Part shown: one piece after another, positions 26,156 through 33,974 of the stretch
Position numbering within the stretch: position 1 is the first letter of the stretch
Layout: each line of letters starts with the position of its first letter
Assembly (NCBI GenBank): GCA_949502025.1
Contig: CATBCG010000013.1
Span: forward strand, 1 to 64,000
DNA: 64,000 nt
Origin: MGBC131033 sp910585655
Lineage (GTDB): Bacteria; Bacillota; Clostridia; Lachnospirales; Lachnospiraceae
Reading direction: 5' to 3'
Made by a program: the position numbers and the translations under genes
Notes under the pieces: generated by a model
The model's input: only the letters and a program-made list of their open reading frames with translations
What the model was told of the DNA's origin: nothing
Databases searched by the model: none

Positions 26156-26190
26156 TTGACATTTTACGATTATTAAATATAATAAAATGT
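26156..26190 (+). promoter_or_regulatory. Antitoxin promoter with inverted repeat
   Basis: TTGACA (26156-26161) and TATAAT (26178-26183), spacer 16 bp. ACATTTTA (26159-26166) and TAAAATGT (26183-26190) form an 8-bp inverted repeat overlapping both boxes. This is a fitting site for autorepression by the AbrB-type antitoxin. Confidence 0.7.
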
Positions 26191-26226
26191 AAGGAAAGTA
26201 AGGAATATAGAAAGGAGATTACAAAT

Positions 26227-26502
26227 ATGGAGTTGGCAAAAGTAACATCGAAAGGTCAAATTACAATACCTATCGCAATCAGAAATGCACTTGGAATACG
26301 AGAAGGAGACAAAATTCTTTTTATGGAAGAAGGAGATAGAGTTATTTTAACAAATGCTTCCACCAATGCTTTGTTAAAAGCGCAAGAAGCTTTTCAGGGT
26401 GTAGCAGAGGAATTGGGTATTAAAAATGAGCAGGATATTATAAAACTTGTAAAGGAAATTCGGGCAGAAAGAGGAGAACAATATAAATGCGAATTATGTT
26501 AG
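26227..26502 (+). CDS. AbrB/MazE/SpoVT-family antitoxin
   Basis: The 91-residue protein has a swapped-hairpin DNA-binding domain: MELAKVTSKGQITIPIAIRN (1-20), then LGIREGDKILFMEEGDRVIL. A helical C-terminus would wrap a toxin. It follows AGAAAGGAGATTACAA. Its stop codon overlaps by 16 bp the start of what was a PIN-domain toxin gene. The toxin is broken, so the antitoxin now stands alone. It can still repress its own promoter. Confidence 0.88.
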   Translation: MELAKVTSKGQITIPIAIRNALGIREGDKILFMEEGDRVILTNASTNALLKAQEAFQGVAEELGIKNEQDIIKLVKEIRAERGEQYKCELC

Positions 26503-26554
26503 ATACAAATATCCTGATTTCAATGTTGCTCTTTCCAGATGTAAAGATTGAAAT
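26487..26554 (+). pseudogene. PIN-domain toxin, truncated to its N-terminus
   Basis: The first 18 codons read MRIMLDTNILISMLLFPD, the standard PIN-toxin start with its first metal-binding Asp (LDTNILIS). After about 26543 the frame no longer resembles PIN proteins, and at 26555 a 72-bp inverted-repeat element begins. The remaining acidic residues and core helices are absent, so no active RNase can be made. The frame stays open to 26792 by chance only. Confidence 0.75.
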
Positions 26555-26626
26555 AGCAGGGACATCACCTTTTGAGTTATCGTTTAGTCATTATGGCAAA
26601 ACTCAAACAAAAAGAATGTCCCTGCT
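26555..26626 (+). mobile_element. 72-bp inverted-repeat mini-element
   Basis: Perfect 11-bp terminal inverted repeats AGCAGGGACAT (26555-26565) and ATGTCCCTGCT (26616-26626) enclose a second inner pair (TTTTGAGTT / AACTCAAA). The size and structure fit a MITE- or REP-like palindrome. It sits at the break point of the PIN toxin gene. Confidence 0.55.
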
Positions 26627-26668
26627 TTCCCTGCATCAGCAGAACCTGATGGCAAGGTGGAAAGAAGC

Positions 26669-26709
26669 TACGTTTTTCTATCATTTCTTACGGTTTCCAA
26701 AAATCAGGT
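26669..26709 (+). repeat. 42-bp direct repeat, copy 2
   Basis: Partner of 25823-25864. It overlaps the stop codon of the XRE repeat protein gene. Confidence 0.6.
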
Positions 26710-28038
26710 ATTTCTCTTCCGAAAGCCGCCTCGTTCCAACGCTTCACCCACTATCTGATGAAGATACTCTTTTTCCAGAAACGGCGCTATAGCCGAAAAA
26801 TACTGTAAGCCATTTTTCTGATATTCCAGTCCGGCTATCTGACACAGTTTCTCCTTGCTGATAAACGGAAGGCATTGATTCAAGTTGTTGATTCCCTGTT
26901 CCTTGTAAATCCGTTCTGCTAAATCATCTACGACCTGGCAGCTGACAAACGGAAACAACCCTTCACACAAAATCCCTTCCTGTAATAGTCTCTGGAACCC
27001 CTCGTCTACCCGTTCCCGACTGACAAACGGCACAATCTCTTCCATCTGATCAAATTCCCGCTGTTCCAGACATTCTAAAAAAATCTCATCACATAGCTCG
27101 TCTCCCAAAAATGGAAATAGCTCTTCTAATTCCGAGAGGTCAAGCTTTTTGCCAGTTTCCCTTCCAAAGCCTCCCCGTTCCAACGCGCTTCCCGCTATTT
27201 GACAAAGATAATCCTTTTTCAGAAACGGCGCAATGATCGCAAAATGTCTCAAACCATTTTTTTGATATTCCAGCTCAGCTATTTGACGCAGCTTTTCTTT
27301 GCTGGTATGCGGTAAAAATTTATTGAGGCTGTCAAGCCCTTTTTCTTCATAGTATTGCGCTGCCAAATCATCCACGGTCTGATGGCTGGCAAACGGCAAA
27401 AGTTCTGCTAATAACGTTCCTTTGGCTAGTTCATCCTTTATGGTTTTATCAATTATTTCCCGACTGACGAATGGAACCAATCCTTTTAACAGCTTCCCTT
27501 CTTGTAAAAGCTTTTCAAATCCCTCGTCTACCTTCTCCCGGCTGGCAAACAGCGCGACGTCCTCCATCCGCTTCAATTCCCGTTGTTCCAGACATTCCTG
27601 AAAAATCTCATCGCAGAGTTCATTTCCCAAAAACGGAAGTATCCTTTTTAATTCTGAAAAGTCCAGTTTCTTTTGGGCTTTGCAAAATGTTTGGTTTACC
27701 TGTTCCGGCTTTAAAATCGGCGCTGCTTCTGCCAAATCCTCTGCCAAAATCTTTAACCGTTCCGGCGTTTCTTCCACCTGTTTTAAATACTCGTCTTCTC
27801 CTTCTACTAAAATTCCCTTTACCAAATCAGAAGACGTCCCTAACAGCTCGTCTATCGAAATTCCCAATAATTCCGAAAGCTCCGGCAGCTTTGAAATATC
27901 CGGCATCGACATTCCCCGCTCCCAGTTACTGACTGCCTGAAAACTGATACCCATCTGATCTGCCAGCTCCATCTGCGTCATATTTTTTGCCTTTCTGGCG
28001 GCAGAAATCTTTCTGCCTGTCTCTCCCATTTCAAACAT
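26704..28038 (-). CDS. XRE-family regulator with tandem helical repeats
   Basis: The ATG at 28038 is chosen because AAAGGATG sits 6 nt upstream; the ATG at 28047 directly abuts it. The N-terminal HTH covers about 5-65 (ARKAKNMTQMELADQMGIS, then VSNWERG). The remaining about 370 residues are repeats of roughly 30-35 residues with the core PF(V/L)S(R/K)E...D. About 130-290 is repeated as a block at about 305-440 (for example LFPFLGDELCDEIF twice). Such repeats resemble HEAT-like solenoids. DNA binding plus protein binding is a reasonable guess; targets are unknown. Confidence 0.8.
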   Translation of the reverse strand: MFEMGETGRKISAARKAKNMTQMELADQMGISFQAVSNWERGMSMPDISKLPELSELLGISIDELLGTSSDLVKGILVEGEDEYLKQVEETPERLKILAEDLAEAAPILKPEQVNQTFCKAQKKLDFSELKRILPFLGNELCDEIFQECLEQRELKRMEDVALFASREKVDEGFEKLLQEGKLLKGLVPFVSREIIDKTIKDELAKGTLLAELLPFASHQTVDDLAAQYYEEKGLDSLNKFLPHTSKEKLRQIAELEYQKNGLRHFAIIAPFLKKDYLCQIAGSALERGGFGRETGKKLDLSELEELFPFLGDELCDEIFLECLEQREFDQMEEIVPFVSRERVDEGFQRLLQEGILCEGLFPFVSCQVVDDLAERIYKEQGINNLNQCLPFISKEKLCQIAGLEYQKNGLQYFSAIAPFLEKEYLHQIVGEALERGGFRKRNT

Positions 28039-28097
28039 GTTTTTCATCCTTTCTTTTGTTTTATCGACTCACTTTGTCATATAAGCTTTGGTAGCAG

Positions 28098-28214
28098 CTA
28101 TTTGTTTCTGCTTTGAACCGCTGCAACATCAGGATACGATAACGGAGCGATTTTTTCTAACAAGTATTCGTTGAATTCCTCTTTCAAATAGGTTTCAAGC
28201 AGCTCTTGAAAAAT
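28098..28214 (-). pseudogene. C-terminal gene remnant between two XRE genes
   Basis: A minus-strand frame (IFQELLETYLKEEFNEYLLE, then KIAPLSYPDVAAVQSRNK and a stop at 28098) has protein-like composition but neither start codon nor ribosome binding site. It directly follows the stop of the membrane XRE gene. It is probably the tail of a deleted gene. Confidence 0.4.
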
Positions 28215-28233
28215 TTATCGGCAGTTGAGTATG

Positions 28234-29499
28234 CTATTCCTCTGCCCGGATCGCAAAGCTCCCCTCATGTTTTTCTGCTGTAATCCTGACCTTTACCATT
28301 CCCTTTAGCAGCACCGAATATTTTCCAGCTTCCATCTCATCCGCCGAAAAAACCGTTGTTCCATTTTTGTCTGTCAATTCTATGGAAATTGTCCCCTGTT
28401 TTGTCTCTATCTCAATCACATAAGGAACCTCCTGTCCGTCCGTGGCAGAAGGATAGATATTTTTAAAAAGCTGACCATCTAACAGACTGTATCTGGCTCC
28501 CCACTCCTGCCGCCCTCCGTTTGATACAAAACCGATCCGAATTCCAGATGAGCTTTCTGTCATATTCCGAACCCCATAAAAAACAGCAGTCAATAAAACC
28601 AGCAGTATTCCAAATAGCAGCAAGCCTCTTTTCCAGTTGACTCCTTTTTCCGATTCTGAATTTGAGTTCCTAGCTGATTTTTCCTCTGACATCCCATATT
28701 TTTTCCCTACCACATAAAGCGGTACAAACAGCCCCAGCAAATAGCTTATCAGCAAAATGTTCTGTACGACAAGAAGCATCCATAGTTCCATAAACAAAAT
28801 CGAAAAGACAAAACATAATAACGGCATCAGCACTATCGTAACTGCCGACCACAAACGAAGCGTTTTTACAATATGCGGCCAGTTGCTGTTGTTAAAACTC
28901 ACTCCCGGAACATTCATCCGAAATATTCCCTCGCTGTAGGCACTGATTTTATTTTCGTCGTAGTAACCCGGCAGCCGTTCTTTCATAAACAGCCAAGCAT
29001 AAATACCGAAAATCAGGCTCAACAACTCAAACACAAAAAAACTGGTTCCCCATAAAAACGTTCCTCTGTAAGCAAAGTCTTCTCCCTGTCCTCCGATTCC
29101 AAACTGCCCGAGCAGATAAAATACTAGCACTTCCAAAATTGCCACCAGGCAGCACCCCGCAAGCAGCATCGCATGTTTTTTTCTGCGTTCTCGCCTTTTC
29201 TCCGGCGTTTCTTCTGAAAAAAGCAAAGCCTTTTTAACCAAACGCTCGACTTCCCCTTGTTTTAGTTCCTCCATCGTTACCATTCTCCTTCCCTCTAACA
29301 GCTCCGTCACGGATACCTCCAATATTTCTGCCAGCGGAATCAGCAGAGAAATATCCGGCATACTGAGTCCCCGCTCCCACTTACTGACCGCCTTGTCCGA
29401 CACAAAGAGCCGCTCCGCCAGTTCCCGTTGCGTATAGCCTTCTGCCTTCCGTTGTTCGGCGACAAAGCTTCCAAATGATTCCTTATTGACTTCAAACAT
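28234..29499 (-). CDS. XRE-family regulator with membrane domain
   Basis: The 421-residue protein joins a cytosolic HTH (about 8-62; YTQRELAERLFVSDKAVSKW) to a membrane region with about five or six hydrophobic helices (about 108-315). An extracellular or luminal C-terminal domain of about 105 residues is rich in beta strands. This layout is common in Lachnospiraceae for one-component sensors that bind DNA from the membrane. The start follows AGGAGGACAGAAGG. It is transcribed divergently from the chemotaxis receptor. Confidence 0.85.
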   Translation of the reverse strand: MFEVNKESFGSFVAEQRKAEGYTQRELAERLFVSDKAVSKWERGLSMPDISLLIPLAEILEVSVTELLEGRRMVTMEELKQGEVERLVKKALLFSEETPEKRRERRKKHAMLLAGCCLVAILEVLVFYLLGQFGIGGQGEDFAYRGTFLWGTSFFVFELLSLIFGIYAWLFMKERLPGYYDENKISAYSEGIFRMNVPGVSFNNSNWPHIVKTLRLWSAVTIVLMPLLCFVFSILFMELWMLLVVQNILLISYLLGLFVPLYVVGKKYGMSEEKSARNSNSESEKGVNWKRGLLLFGILLVLLTAVFYGVRNMTESSSGIRIGFVSNGGRQEWGARYSLLDGQLFKNIYPSATDGQEVPYVIEIETKQGTISIELTDKNGTTVFSADEMEAGKYSVLLKGMVKVRITAEKHEGSFAIRAEE

Positions 29500-29536
29500 C
29501 CTTCTGTCCTCCTATCGTTGTCTTCTTTCAAGCCTT

Positions 29537-29565
29537 ATTGTACCCCTTTCCAGAAAAAACCACAA
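29537..29565 (-). promoter_or_regulatory. Promoter of the membrane XRE gene
   Basis: TTGTGG (29560-29565) and TACAAT (29537-29542) on the minus strand with a 17-bp spacer, 38 bp before the start codon. Confidence 0.6.
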
Positions 29566-29595
29566 CCGACTGTTGGTAGAATTGCAAGAGAGGTG

Positions 29596-29624
29596 TTGAA
29601 TTTTCCCACATTTTCTTGTATACT
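29596..29624 (+). promoter_or_regulatory. Promoter of the chemotaxis receptor
   Basis: TTGAAT (29596-29601) and TATACT (29619-29624), spacer 17 bp. It leaves a leader of about 125 nt with one small hairpin (GCCGC/GCGGC) near the ribosome binding site. I found no match to a c-di-GMP riboswitch core. Confidence 0.7.
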
Positions 29625-29754
29625 AGAGATACTACATCCTGTCTGCATTTTTATTGTTTCTCCCAATCAGAATAAAATCAGCATAAGATGTATCAGAAGG
29701 TATAAGATTACATAGGGTGCCGCCATCCTGCGGCAGAATGAGAGGTAATGAGCA

Positions 29755-31443
29755 ATGAAAAAAGCAATGAACCAATCCACACTAACCTACATATTAAATG
29801 GGGTTTCTATCTTGGCGCTGCTGTTTTTAGTGATGTCACTATTTTCCTACGGCAGCACCAACCGAAAGTTAAACCAGGCAAACGAAGAGCGTTTTGAGCT
29901 GACCTACAACGCCAACCGTTTTATGAACGGCTCCGCTTATCTGACCAATGAAGTCAGAGCCTACGCTACGACCGGCAGCCAGGAACATTATGACAACTAC
30001 TGGCGTGAAGTAAACGAGCTGAAAAACCGGGATATCGGTGTTGCAAATATGCAGGAAATCGGTATTACCGCCGAAGAACAAACCATGATTGACGACATGT
30101 CTGCCCTTTCTAATTCCCTCGTACCGTTAGAAGAAGAGGCTATGAAAAACGTCCAGGCGGGAAAGCAGCTAGACGCAGTTAATTATGTATATGGAGATGC
30201 CTACAGCACCTCGATTGCGCAAATCAACACTTTAAAAGAGGAGTTTTTAGACACTCTCAATACCCGTACAGCCAACCAGGTAGCTTCCCTTCAAAAAAGA
30301 TCGAACATGATTCGGGTTGGAATGGTAGCCTCTGTTACGATTGTCGAAATCATGGTCGTATTGGTTTTGATTATCACCAAGCTACAGATTTTAAATCCTA
30401 TTATTAAGGTAAAAGATCAAATGCAGGAAATCTCTAGTGGAAACCTTTCTGCTGAATTTACTTTAGAAGCAAATACCTCTGAAATCGGTATGCTGATTGC
30501 TTCTATTCATGATACAAAGCGAGAATTAAAAAAATACATCCAGGATATCAATTCCAATCTGGCGCAGATGGCGCAGGGAAATATGAATTTATCCATTGAT
30601 CACGATTATCGCGGAGAATTCCTGCCTATCCAGAACGCTATGCGTCAAATCCTGGATTCCTTAAATATTGCCTTGACGCAAATTAATGTCACTTCCGAAC
30701 GTGTATCAGCGGAGTCTGATCGGATGTCTGCCGGAGCGCAGATTCTTTCAGATGGCACCGTTCAGCAAGCTTCTGCTGTCGAGGAACTTTCCTCCAGCAT
30801 CCAGGAGATTTCTACAGAAGTAGACCATACTTCCAGCGATGCAGATAACGCCAAAGCGGCGGCTGGCCATGCTTCTGAAAAGCTGATGCTTTGCGACCAG
30901 ACTATGGCTTCCCTTACTACCGCCATGAAAAATATTTCCGATTCTTCTATCCAGATCAGCGGAATTATTAAGACGATAGAAGATATTTCTTTCCAGACCA
31001 AAATCCTTGCTTTAAATGCTTCCGTTGAAGCAGCACGTGCCGGAGAGGCTGGAAAGGGCTTTGCTGTTGTAGCGGACGAGGTGCAAAGCCTGGCAAATAA
31101 GAGCGCTATCTCCTCCCAGGAAATTACAGAATTGATCGAGACTTCCACTCAATTGATCCGTGAGGGAACCTCGCTTTCCGCAGATACCACTACCGCGCTT
31201 TCCCAGGTAGTAGAAAGCGCCAAGATTGCTACTGAAATGATTGAACGGATCGCAGATTCCGCCCAGCAGCAGTCTGTTTCTTTAAAACAAGTCACATTAG
31301 GAATGGAACAGATTTCAGGAGTTGTTCAGACCAATGCCGCTACTGCTCAGGAATCCGCTGCATCCGCTATCGAACTAAACAGCCATGCTGCCGAGCTGAA
31401 ATCCTCCGTCCAGAGGTTCCGTCTCCGCAGTTCCAACAACTAA
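29755..31443 (+). CDS. Methyl-accepting chemotaxis protein
   Basis: The 562-residue receptor has TM1 (about 12-32), a roughly 150-residue extracellular helical sensor of four-helix-bundle type, TM2 (about 185-207), a HAMP domain and a long signalling coiled coil. The conserved hairpin tip is present (ALNASVEAARAGEAGKGFAV). It signals to CheA/CheW. No other chemotaxis or motility gene lies in the window, so it is an orphan receptor gene. It starts at an ATG after GAGAGGTA. Confidence 0.93.
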   Translation: MKKAMNQSTLTYILNGVSILALLFLVMSLFSYGSTNRKLNQANEERFELTYNANRFMNGSAYLTNEVRAYATTGSQEHYDNYWREVNELKNRDIGVANMQEIGITAEEQTMIDDMSALSNSLVPLEEEAMKNVQAGKQLDAVNYVYGDAYSTSIAQINTLKEEFLDTLNTRTANQVASLQKRSNMIRVGMVASVTIVEIMVVLVLIITKLQILNPIIKVKDQMQEISSGNLSAEFTLEANTSEIGMLIASIHDTKRELKKYIQDINSNLAQMAQGNMNLSIDHDYRGEFLPIQNAMRQILDSLNIALTQINVTSERVSAESDRMSAGAQILSDGTVQQASAVEELSSSIQEISTEVDHTSSDADNAKAAAGHASEKLMLCDQTMASLTTAMKNISDSSIQISGIIKTIEDISFQTKILALNASVEAARAGEAGKGFAVVADEVQSLANKSAISSQEITELIETSTQLIREGTSLSADTTTALSQVVESAKIATEMIERIADSAQQQSVSLKQVTLGMEQISGVVQTNAATAQESAASAIELNSHAAELKSSVQRFRLRSSNN

Positions 31444-31469
31444 AGCCTATCTGTATATAACAATCATGC

Positions 31470-31517
31470 GCCGGAAGGAAGCTATTTGTATTCTTTGCTT
31501 CTTTCCGGCTCTTTTTC
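31470..31517 (+). terminator. Terminator of the chemotaxis receptor gene
   Basis: GCCGGAAGGAAGC (31470-31482) and GCTTCTTTCCGGC (31497-31509) pair with one wobble, followed by TCTTTTT. The right arm encodes the last codons of helD on the other strand. Confidence 0.85.
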
Positions 31518-33674
31518 ACAAATCAGACTCAGCCGGTGCAGCGCTCTGGTACAAGCCACATACAGCAGCCGCCTATTCTCCTCTCCCTCATATACTCCCT
31601 GGCTGACATCACAGAGAATCACCGCATCAAATTCCAGTCCCTTTGCCATATAAATAGGCAGCAAAAATACACCCTGCAGTCCCTTCGTTTCTCCCTCTGC
31701 CGCCAGCCGTACTTCGATTTTACCAGCTAATCTTTCCAATAATTTTGCCGCTCTTTTTCTGGTTCTGCAAAGCAGGCAGATCGTACCAAAGCCTTGCTCC
31801 TGGCACTTTTTTACCTCCTCTACAATCGCCTCTGTCCTGGCTGCCGGATCGGATACCGGAATCACGCTTACCTCCTCTCCTGTTCGGTTAAAGCTTTGGA
31901 TTTCCGGTTTGCGTTCGATAAACTGCAAGCCGTACTCCAGGATTTCATTGGTACAGCGGAAGCTTTTATTTAACGTCAGCAGACACGAACTTTTTCTGTT
32001 TAAAATTGTCTGAATTCGTTCATATAACGACAAATCCTCCGTTTTTGCCAGGGTTTGGTAAATGTCTCCCAGCACCGTAAATTTTGCTTTTGGAAACAAC
32101 AGCGCAAACAACTCATATTGCAGCGGATAGTAGTCTTGCGCCTCGTCAATCACTACCTGCTGAATTTCCCGGTATTTACTGTTTCCAGACAACTTTAATG
32201 CCAAATAGGCAGCGGCTGTAGCATCCTCGTAGCAAAGCAGTCCGGATTGTAGATTTTTTTGTGTCTGATGAAAAATCTTCTCCTGTTCCTTCGACATCTC
32301 TTTTCCCAACAGCCTTTGAAAAAGAACCATATCCGAAAAGAGCCTTTGATACAATGTCACCGCATCAAGCGGCACCATTTCCTCTACCTCCTGGCGAATC
32401 CGGCTTCGTTCTTCTGCATCTTCCCGTTTCCGTGCCGTCCCAAAAGCCGCCTCCAACACATACTCTTTTAACTGTTCTAGCCGCAGGCAAAGCGGTAATT
32501 CCGGTCTTTTCCCAAACCTTTCCTGTAATTCCTCTTTGGTTATCACACAATTCCCTTTATAAAAAATATCCAAAAACGCCGTCTGATTCCTCGGAATATC
32601 TGCTAAAAACCGCTCTAACAGTTCCCGGAATTCTTCGGATAGCTTCCACTCAAGGCTTGCTTTTACCAAGTTTTTTTTAGGTTTTTGTGAGAGCAGCATC
32701 TCCAAAACCTCTTGCCTTGCCTGAACCGACCTGTTTTTTAATGCTTTTTGAAGCAAATCCTCCCATACAACGGAGGCTGCCTGTTCCTCTCCCAGTTCTG
32801 GCAGGACGCCGGAAATATACTCTTCAAATGCTGTATTCGGAGAGATAATCAAGATATTGTTGGCTCCCAGCCGGTTTTGCAGCCCCTGATACATCAGATA
32901 AGCAGCCCGGTGCAGTGCGATCGAGGTTTTGCCGCTGCCTGCCACCCCCTGCACCAATAAAAGATCATGCTCCATATCCCGGATCACGATATCCTGATCC
33001 TGCTGAATCGTTTCCACGATTGCCTTCATTTTAGGCGACGTATTTTGAGACAATAGCCGTCTTAAAATAGCATCTTCCACCATCCTGTCCATATCAAAAT
33101 AAAACTGTAATGTTCCGTTTTCAATTTCATACTGCCGCTTTTTCTGCAGCGTTCCTTCTACTCTGCCACCCGGCGCATCATAAAACGCTTCTCCTACCAT
33201 AAATTGATAAAAAACACTGGCAATCGGGGACCGCCAATCGTACACATACTGTTCTAGCCCTACTCGCTTGCTGAGCGAAGAACGCCCGATATAAATTGCT
33301 TCCGCCTCCTCTTCCCCTGCAAACTGAAAATCGATTCTTGCAAAATAGGGATTTTTTACGATCTGTTCCAGACGGGCAATTTTTCTTTGTTCTTCCTCAT
33401 AATCCGCAATCCCTTCTGTCACCGGAGCCGTGTATTGACTTAGTTCTATCAAGGCTTCAAAATCATGCGCGTCAGAAAGCTGCAGCGTTCCCTGTGTCGC
33501 ATTCTCATATGCCTCCCGCTTCGCCTCAATGATTTCCTGCTGCTTTTTCTCTGCCGTATGCTTCGCCTGCCCTAGCTGTTCCTCTGCCAATGCCAGCGTT
33601 TTTCTTAAATAGCTTTCCTCCTGCTGCCATTCTGCCTGATTCTGCATTTCCATCTGACGTCCTCCCTGCTCCAT
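31482..33674 (-). CDS. helD: HelD-like RNA polymerase-associated helicase (UvrD/Rep superfamily 1)
   Basis: HelD frees stalled RNA polymerase from nucleic acid. The 730-residue protein has an N-terminal coiled coil (about 12-60), the family motif VYDWRSPIASVFY (about 144-156), Walker A GVAGSGKTS (243-251), Walker B VVIDEAQDYYP (about 500-510) and late helicase motifs (YMAKGLEFDAVI, LLYVACTRA). Two starts are possible. ATG 33674 follows AAGGGG; ATG 33653 follows GGGAGG with better spacing. The gene stands alone. Confidence 0.9.
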   Translation of the reverse strand: MEQGGRQMEMQNQAEWQQEESYLRKTLALAEEQLGQAKHTAEKKQQEIIEAKREAYENATQGTLQLSDAHDFEALIELSQYTAPVTEGIADYEEEQRKIARLEQIVKNPYFARIDFQFAGEEEAEAIYIGRSSLSKRVGLEQYVYDWRSPIASVFYQFMVGEAFYDAPGGRVEGTLQKKRQYEIENGTLQFYFDMDRMVEDAILRRLLSQNTSPKMKAIVETIQQDQDIVIRDMEHDLLLVQGVAGSGKTSIALHRAAYLMYQGLQNRLGANNILIISPNTAFEEYISGVLPELGEEQAASVVWEDLLQKALKNRSVQARQEVLEMLLSQKPKKNLVKASLEWKLSEEFRELLERFLADIPRNQTAFLDIFYKGNCVITKEELQERFGKRPELPLCLRLEQLKEYVLEAAFGTARKREDAEERSRIRQEVEEMVPLDAVTLYQRLFSDMVLFQRLLGKEMSKEQEKIFHQTQKNLQSGLLCYEDATAAAYLALKLSGNSKYREIQQVVIDEAQDYYPLQYELFALLFPKAKFTVLGDIYQTLAKTEDLSLYERIQTILNRKSSCLLTLNKSFRCTNEILEYGLQFIERKPEIQSFNRTGEEVSVIPVSDPAARTEAIVEEVKKCQEQGFGTICLLCRTRKRAAKLLERLAGKIEVRLAAEGETKGLQGVFLLPIYMAKGLEFDAVILCDVSQGVYEGEENRRLLYVACTRALHRLSLICEKEPERSKEYK

Positions 33675-33763
33675 ATGCGGTATCCCCTTTCTGAACCTTT
33701 GAATCTAACTATCTCTGACTTTCAGGGCATTAGTTTACTACAAGAAGCAGCGCAGAACCAGTC

Positions 33764-33792
33764 TTGTTCTTTTACTCCTTTTATGATATAAT
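33764..33792 (+). promoter_or_regulatory. Possible upstream promoter in the 33.7-33.97 kb gap
   Basis: TTGTTC (33764-33769) and a perfect TATAAT (33787-33792), spacer 17 bp. It lies about 180 bp before the MFS gene. Behind it AAGGAAAGG and a TTG could open a 17-codon hydrophobic peptide, which I consider weak. The rest of the gap shows no gene. Confidence 0.45.
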
Positions 33793-33911
33793 AATCACAA
33801 AGGAAAGGAATATAAAATTGCCTTTATTTTTTTGGATCATTTCATTCATTTTTCTTTCTTCCTTTTTTTGAACAATTTGTTCCAAATTTCTATAGAAAAA
33901 ATCCGGCTATC

Positions 33912-33939
33912 TTGCATTTTTCAAAAAGTATGGTACACT
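33912..33939 (+). promoter_or_regulatory. Promoter of the MFS gene
   Basis: TTGCAT (33912-33917) and TACACT (33934-33939), spacer 16 bp, just upstream of the cre site. Confidence 0.55.
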
Positions 33940-33947
33940 ATCCTCAG

Positions 33948-33961
33948 TGTAAACGATTACA
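33948..33961 (+). promoter_or_regulatory. Catabolite-responsive element (cre)
   Basis: TGTAAACGATTACA fits the CcpA cre consensus TGWAANCGNTNWCA at every position. It lies just after the likely start site and 13 bp before the MFS start codon, where CcpA binding would block transcription. Confidence 0.75.
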
Positions 33962-33974
33962 GGAGGTTTTTATT

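Noticed and set aside
26544..26792. Open frame after the PIN start as a complete new toxin
   Set aside because: After the first 18 codons the sequence runs through a palindromic element and into the antisense end of the XRE gene. It has no PIN acidic residues.
29625..29754. c-di-GMP riboswitch before the chemotaxis receptor
   Set aside because: Such leaders are common before these genes, but neither the GEMM-I core nor the class II core is present. Only one small hairpin is visible.
33826..33880. 17-codon hydrophobic peptide with TTG start behind AAGGAAAGG
   Set aside because: It could be a leader or type I toxin peptide, but the T-rich sequence makes hydrophobic frames likely by chance and the start codon is rare.
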